From Hymenobacter persicinus (GTDB lineage: Bacteria > Bacteroidota > Bacteroidia > Cytophagales > Hymenobacteraceae), in assembly GCF_004167665.1 (NCBI RefSeq), contig NZ_SEWE01000028.1, positions 1 to 64,000 on the forward strand: a stretch of DNA of 64,000 nt. The letters are read 5' to 3'. The position numbers were made by a program, and so were the translations under genes. The first letter of the stretch is position 1; every line of letters starts with the position of its first letter. Positions 59,598-64,000 of the stretch are shown piece after piece. Under the pieces are notes generated by a model. That model saw only the letters and a list, made by a program, of their open reading frames with translations, searched no databases and was not told the DNA's origin.

Positions 59598-61736
59598 ATG
59601 CTTCCTTTCCCCAACCTCCTTTCCGCCCTGCTGCTTACCGGCCTCGCCCTGCCCGGGCTGGCGCAAAAGGCCGCGCCCATTGACCGTAAGGCCCTCGTGG
59701 AACGCCACAAGGTAGTGCTGACTACCACCGATACGCTGTCCTCGCTGTCGGTGGGCAACGGCGCGTTTGCCTTCACCGCCGACGTGACCGGCCTGCAAAC
59801 CTTTCCCGAGTACTATGAGAAGGGCGTGCCGCTCGGCACCGAGTCGGAGTGGGGCTGGCACTCATTTCCCAACGAGAAAGGCTACACGTTTGAGCAGAGC
59901 CTGCGCGACTACGACCTCAACGGCCGCAAGGTGAGCTACGCGGTGCAGGTGAAAACGCCCGGCAACAAGGAATCCGGCGACTATTTTCGCGCCAACCCCC
60001 ACCGGCTGCAGCTGGGCAACCTGGGCTTTGTGCTGCTCAAGAAGAACGGCCAGCGCGCCACCATCAAGGACCTGCGCAACCTCCGCCAAGAACTCAACCC
60101 CTGGACCGGCGAAATCCGCAGCCACTTCACCCTGGAAGGCACGCCGGTGGACGTCATTACCGTGGGCCACCAGCAGCAGGACGCGGTGGCGGCCCGGGTG
60201 GAATCGGAGCTGCTGAAAGCTGGGCGCCTCCAGGTGGCCCTGCGCTTTCCCTGGCCCACAGCCGGCTGGGCCGACATGGGCACCGACTACTCCCACGCCG
60301 ACCAGCACAAATCGGCCATTGCCGCCCAGGGCAAGGGCTCAGCCCGGATTTCCCACCAGCTCGACACCACTACCTACTACGCCGCCCTGAGCTGGCAGCA
60401 GCCGGCCACGCTGGCCGCCGGCCGGGCCCACGAGTTTATCCTGACGCCCGCCAAGACCGGTAAGGTGCTCGAGTTCAGCTGCCGCTTCTCGCCTCAGGCT
60501 GCTCCGGCCGCCACGTTTGCCGCCACCCGTCAGAACAGCCAGCAGCAGTGGCCGGCCTTCTGGCGCAGCGGTGGCGCCATCGACTTCGGCGGCACCGCCG
60601 ACCCGCGGGCCAAGGAGTTGGAGCGGCGCATTGTGTTGTCGCAGTACCTGACCCGGCTTCAGGGCGCGGGCGCCGTGCCGCCCCAGGAAACCGGCCTTGT
60701 GCTCAACTCCTGGTACGGCCGGCCCCACCTGGAAATGCACTGGTGGCACTCGGCCCACTTCGCCCTCTGGGGCCGACCCGAGCTGCTGGAAAAAAGCCTG
60801 ACCTGGTACGCCCGCCCCGACGTGCGCGCCGTGGCCGCGGGCATCGCCAAGCGCCAGGGCTACCAGGGCGTACGGTGGCAGAAAATGACCGACCCCTGGG
60901 GGCAGGAAGGCCCTTCGTCGGTGGGCGCGTTTCTGCTCTGGCAGCAGCCCCACTTCATCTACTTCGCCGAGGAGGCCTACCGCGCCCACCCCGACCAGGC
61001 CACGCTGGCGTTGTACCAGGAGCGGGTGAATGCCACGGCCGAGTTCATCGCCTCGTTTCCGTTCTACGAAAAGGAGAAGGACCGCTACATTCTCGGCAAG
61101 GGCGTGATTCCGGCCCAGGAACGGTTTAAGGCCGAGGAGACTTTTAACCCGACCTTCGAGCTGGTGTACTGGAACTGGGCCCTGACTACCGCCCAGCAGT
61201 GGCGGGTGCGCCAGGGCCTGGCCCGCAACGCCAAATGGGACGAGGTGCTCAGCAAGCTTTCCAAGCTGCCCCAGGCCCAGGGCGTGTACCTGGCCGCCGA
61301 AAGTGCCCCGGACTCCTACACCAACCCCGAGTACAAAACCGACCATCCGTCCGTATTGGCCGCCCTGGGCGTGATGCCCGCTACGGGCCAGGTGGATCCG
61401 GCCGTGATGCGCCGCACCTTCGACTTGATCTGGAAGGACTGGAGCTGGGACAAAACCTGGGGCTGGGACTTCCCGATGACGTCGATGACGGCCACCCGCC
61501 TGGGGCTGCCCGACAAGGCCGTGGACGCCCTGCTGATGAAGGTGCAGAAGAACACCTACCTGCCCAGCGGCCACAACTACCAGGAAGACCGCCTGCCCAT
61601 CTACCTGCCCGGCAACGGCGGCCTGCTCGCGGCCGTGGCCCTGATGTGCGCCGGCTACGACGGCTGCAAGGAAGCCAACCCCGGCATTCCGAAAAACTGG
61701 AAAGTGAAGTGGGAAGGCCTGAGCAAGATGCCCTAG
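59598..61736 (+). CDS. Predicted six-hairpin glycosidase of unknown specificity
   Basis: 712 residues with a signal peptide (LLSALLLTGLALPGLAQ). N-terminal beta-sandwich ('LSSLSVGNGAFAFTADVTG', about 45-300) and a helical (alpha/alpha)6-like domain (about 335-690) recall GH65-type architecture. Notable stretches: 'VLNSWYGRPHLEMHWWHSAH', 'FNPTFELVYWNWALTTAQQW' and 'WDFPMTSMTATRLGLP'. Glu in 'PHLEMHWWH' and 'NPTFELVYW' are possible acid residues. I cannot name the family. It is 62 nt after the DUF4450-type gene and likely co-transcribed. Confidence 0.62.
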   Translation: MLPFPNLLSALLLTGLALPGLAQKAAPIDRKALVERHKVVLTTTDTLSSLSVGNGAFAFTADVTGLQTFPEYYEKGVPLGTESEWGWHSFPNEKGYTFEQSLRDYDLNGRKVSYAVQVKTPGNKESGDYFRANPHRLQLGNLGFVLLKKNGQRATIKDLRNLRQELNPWTGEIRSHFTLEGTPVDVITVGHQQQDAVAARVESELLKAGRLQVALRFPWPTAGWADMGTDYSHADQHKSAIAAQGKGSARISHQLDTTTYYAALSWQQPATLAAGRAHEFILTPAKTGKVLEFSCRFSPQAAPAATFAATRQNSQQQWPAFWRSGGAIDFGGTADPRAKELERRIVLSQYLTRLQGAGAVPPQETGLVLNSWYGRPHLEMHWWHSAHFALWGRPELLEKSLTWYARPDVRAVAAGIAKRQGYQGVRWQKMTDPWGQEGPSSVGAFLLWQQPHFIYFAEEAYRAHPDQATLALYQERVNATAEFIASFPFYEKEKDRYILGKGVIPAQERFKAEETFNPTFELVYWNWALTTAQQWRVRQGLARNAKWDEVLSKLSKLPQAQGVYLAAESAPDSYTNPEYKTDHPSVLAALGVMPATGQVDPAVMRRTFDLIWKDWSWDKTWGWDFPMTSMTATRLGLPDKAVDALLMKVQKNTYLPSGHNYQEDRLPIYLPGNGGLLAAVALMCAGYDGCKEANPGIPKNWKVKWEGLSKMP

Positions 61737-61751
61737 CCGCCTCAGAACGGT

Positions 61752-61774
61752 GTAGAGACGCATAGTTGCGTCTC
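61752..61774 (+). repeat. Inverted-repeat element, family A (single arm)
   Basis: GTAGAGACGCATAGTTGCGT plus CTC at 61752-61774 matches the left arm of the full copies with one change. The core 'CCAGAAC' follows, but no right arm is present before the next gene, so it is half an element. Confidence 0.72.
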
Positions 61775-61864
61775 GGCGCCAGAACAACCGGAGCTGCGCC
61801 GTTAAGACAACCTTCGCTATGACCCGGGCGCGAAGCCGCGTCTATTCACCCAGACTTACTTTCG

Positions 61865-63508
61865 ATGCTGAAATACCTCTTCCCCGTTGCCCTTCTGAGT
61901 TTTTTTACCGCCCAGGCCCAGCAGTCCGCGCTGCCGTTGGTCAAGACCACGTCCTTCCGCGCCGACACGGTGCGCATCACCAAGTTCGGGGCCGTGGCCG
62001 ACGGGGTGACGGCCAATACCGCGGCGTTTCAGCAGGCCATCGAGGCCGCAACTAAGGCCGGCGGGGGCGTGGTGCTGGTGCCCCGGGGGCACTGGCTGAC
62101 CGGCCCCATCACCATGCGTTCCAACGTGAACCTGCACCTAGCGCCGGGCGCTTTGGTGCAGTTCAGCAACCGCCGCGAGGACTATCAGCTCATCAAAACC
62201 AACTGGGAAGGCCTCGACGCGGTGCGCAACCAGCCGCTGATTTACGGGCAGAACCTGGAAAACGTGGCCATCACCGGGCACGGCATCTTCGACGGGGCCG
62301 GGGAGGCCTGGCAGATGGTGCAGAAGGGCCGCCTGACTGAGGCGGAGTGGAAACGGCAGGTGGCCTCGGGCGGCGTGCTCAACGACAAGCAGGACCGCTG
62401 GTATCCCACGGCCCAGTCGCTGAAGGGCACTACCGTGAAGGAACCCGGCGTGCTGACTCCGGAAAAGCAGCGGGTGGAAGATTTCGCCGACCTCAAGGAC
62501 TACCTGCGCCCCGACTTTCTGGTACTCGACAACTGCCGCCGCATTCTGCTCGACGGCTGCACCTACCAGAACTCGCCGGCCTGGACCCTGCACCCGATGC
62601 GGAGCCAGGACGTGATTGTGCGCAACGTGAACGTGCTCAACGGCCCCTACACGCCCAATACCGACGCCCTGGACCTGGAGTCGTGCAAGAACGGGCTGGT
62701 TGAAAATTCCACCTTCAGCGTCGGCGACGATGCCATCTGCATCAAGAGCGGCCGCAACGAGCAGGGCCGGCAGCGGGCCATGCCCACCGAGAACTTCATC
62801 ATCCGCAACTGCACGGTGTACCGGGCCCACGGCGGCTTCGTGATTGGCTCGGAAATGTCGGGCGGGGCGCGCAATATCTACGTGTCGAACCTCACCTTCA
62901 TGGGCACCGACATCGGGCTGCGCTTCAAGACCACCCGCGGCCGGGGTGGCGTGGTGGAAAACATCTTTATCGACGGCGTCGACATGAAGGACATTGGCGG
63001 CGAGGCCATCCTGTTCGATATGTACTACATGATCAAGGACCCCGCGCCCCAGGTGGCCGGCTCTAAGGAGCGGCCCGTGTCGCCGGCCAAGCCCGTGGAT
63101 GAAGGCACGCCGCAGTTTCGGGGCATCAGCATGCGGAACATCACCTGCAACGGCGCCCGCACGGCCCTTCTGGTGCGTGGCCTGCCCGAAATGAGCATCA
63201 AGGATATCAGCCTCGAAAATGCCACCCTGCAAGCCGACAAGGGCCTGGTCTGCATTGAAGCCGACCACATCCGCCTGAAAAACGTGACCCTGCTGACTAG
63301 GAACACCGACCCGGTCATGGAAGTCCACAACAGCCGGAACATCACGCTCGACGGCATCAAGTACACGCCGAATGCTGCCGTGCTGCTGCGCGTGTCGGGC
63401 CCGGAAAAGGCCAAAGACGTGCGCCTGCTCGGTACTGATGTCACCAAGGCCAAAGTGGGCGTGGAGTACGGCGAGAAGGTGAAGAAAAGCGCCGTGGCCA
63501 CGAAGTAG
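61865..63508 (+). CDS. Polygalacturonase/rhamnogalacturonase-type glycoside hydrolase, GH28
   Basis: 547 residues with a signal peptide (LFPVALLSFFTAQAQ). Beta-helix GH28 catalytic segments: 'YTPNTDALDLESC' (Asp267), 'VGDDAICIKSGRNE' (Asp288/289), 'AHGGFVIGSEMSGG' and 'GLRFKTTRGRGGV'. An insertion of about 70 residues between the first helix turns and the catalytic core is larger than in the 34.9-kb GH28 enzyme. It is likely exo-acting on pectin oligosaccharides. The TAG stop (63506-63508) lies within a family A repeat. Confidence 0.92.
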   Translation: MLKYLFPVALLSFFTAQAQQSALPLVKTTSFRADTVRITKFGAVADGVTANTAAFQQAIEAATKAGGGVVLVPRGHWLTGPITMRSNVNLHLAPGALVQFSNRREDYQLIKTNWEGLDAVRNQPLIYGQNLENVAITGHGIFDGAGEAWQMVQKGRLTEAEWKRQVASGGVLNDKQDRWYPTAQSLKGTTVKEPGVLTPEKQRVEDFADLKDYLRPDFLVLDNCRRILLDGCTYQNSPAWTLHPMRSQDVIVRNVNVLNGPYTPNTDALDLESCKNGLVENSTFSVGDDAICIKSGRNEQGRQRAMPTENFIIRNCTVYRAHGGFVIGSEMSGGARNIYVSNLTFMGTDIGLRFKTTRGRGGVVENIFIDGVDMKDIGGEAILFDMYYMIKDPAPQVAGSKERPVSPAKPVDEGTPQFRGISMRNITCNGARTALLVRGLPEMSIKDISLENATLQADKGLVCIEADHIRLKNVTLLTRNTDPVMEVHNSRNITLDGIKYTPNAAVLLRVSGPEKAKDVRLLGTDVTKAKVGVEYGEKVKKSAVATK

Positions 63509-63603
63509 AGACGCATACTTGCGTCTCCCGCCAGAACGAACGGGGGCGTACGGCTCGCCCTAACAATATCTGCAACGATTGAGACGCAAGTATGCGTCTC
63601 TAC
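63505..63603. repeat. Inverted-repeat element, family A (full copy)
   Basis: Perfect 23-bp inverted arms occupy 63505-63527 and 63581-63603. The core carries 'CCAGAACGAACGGG' and 'GCAACGATT', shared with the copy at 23235. The left arm includes the stop codon of the GH28 gene. Confidence 0.88.
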
Positions 63604-63619
63604 CCTGTTCAACTACGCC

Positions 63620-64000
63620 ATGTCCCGCTACTTCCTCCTGCTAAGCCTGTTTTTTACCTTTTCCGCCCAGGCCCAGCCCACCGCCAAAAAAGCCCCTATG
63701 TCGCAGCAGATGGCGGACTCGTTTATCAAGTGGTTCCCGGACTCGCTGGGGCTGGAGCAGAACAAGGCCGCCCGCTGGGGCTACGAGCAGGGCCTGATGC
63801 TCAAGGCCCTGGAGCGGGTCTGGCAGCGCACCGGCGAGCAGAAATACTTGGCCTACATCCGCCGCACCATCGACTATTCCATCGGCGCCGACGGCTCAAT
63901 TCAGCGCTTCAAGCTCGACGACTACAACCTCGACAACATCAACACCGGGCGCACCCTGCTCACGCTTATGCAGCTGCCCGGCCCCCGGCAGGCCCAGTAC
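63620..64000 (+). CDS. GH105-like unsaturated rhamnogalacturonyl hydrolase, N-terminal part
   Basis: An open frame from ATG 63620 runs to the window end, giving 127 residues. Signal peptide MSRYFLLLSLFFTFSAQAQ. The sequence 'SFIKWFPDSLGLEQN', 'AARWGYEQGLMLKALERVWQ', 'KYLAYIRRTIDYSIGADGSI' and 'KLDDYNLDNINTGRTLLTL' matches the start of GH88/105 enzymes, as does the 23.3-kb gene. The catalytic Asp in 'YNLDNINTG' is probably visible. It begins 16 nt after a family A repeat. Confidence 0.85.
   Translation, partial: MSRYFLLLSLFFTFSAQAQPTAKKAPMSQQMADSFIKWFPDSLGLEQNKAARWGYEQGLMLKALERVWQRTGEQKYLAYIRRTIDYSIGADGSIQRFKLDDYNLDNINTGRTLLTLMQLPGPRQAQY

Overview
The window looks like chromosome of a GC-rich member of the Bacteroidota, most likely a Hymenobacter-like Cytophagales bacterium. 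The evidence is a SusC/SusD pair, candidate promoters of the Bacteroidota TTG / TAnnTTTG type, strong GC bias, Hymenobacter-like dispersed inverted repeats, and desiccation-type ferritin-like proteins. The genus is an inference; no rRNA gene is present. I saw no tRNA, phage, transposase or CRISPR array.

Layout. 1-20.8 kb is mixed housekeeping and stress: a truncated glycosyltransferase, two ferritin-like proteins, ffh, guanine deaminase, a LOG-family protein preceded by a candidate sigma-54 promoter, an amidohydrolase-fold protein that has lost all its metal ligands, a beta-CASP hydrolase, a frameshifted BON protein, a P-type ATPase, aminopeptidase P, a glutathione peroxidase, redox proteins, aldose epimerase, a fuconolactonase-like enzyme and an MFS efflux protein. 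21.1-30.5 kb is a forward run of pectin-degrading enzymes (polysaccharide deacetylase, PL22, GH105, GH106, a GH43-like protein, an SGNH esterase). 30.5-34.6 kb holds a reverse pair, DUF3160/YARHG plus a CapA-like lipoprotein. 34.9-40.3 kb is GH28, fucP, an SDR, an FAH-family hydrolase and an L-fucose dehydrogenase-like SDR. 40.3-49.7 kb on the reverse strand carries lutABC, a rhamnulokinase-like kinase, rhaI, a GntR regulator and rhaD, with rhaT divergent from rhaD. 51.2-64 kb is susC, susD, two large predicted six-hairpin enzymes, a second GH28 and a GH105 cut by the window end.

How it works together. Pectin and rhamnogalacturonan fragments are taken up by SusCD and cut by GH28, GH105, GH106 and PL22, releasing rhamnose (and probably fucose). 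RhaT and FucP import the deoxysugars. RhaI, the kinase and RhaD take rhamnose to DHAP and L-lactate. The fucose dehydrogenase, SDR and FAH hydrolase fit the non-phosphorylating route to pyruvate and L-lactate. LutABC, with no lactate permease beside it, would oxidise that lactate to pyruvate.

The most notable non-coding signal is a tandem direct repeat (CAGGAG-N4-CAGGAG-like) sitting exactly 21 nt before a -7-like box in front of four units: rhaT, rhaD, rhaI and GH28-fucP. This suggests one shared activator site. Several families of dispersed inverted repeats fill the gaps between catabolic genes, and two of them contain the stop codon of the neighbouring gene.
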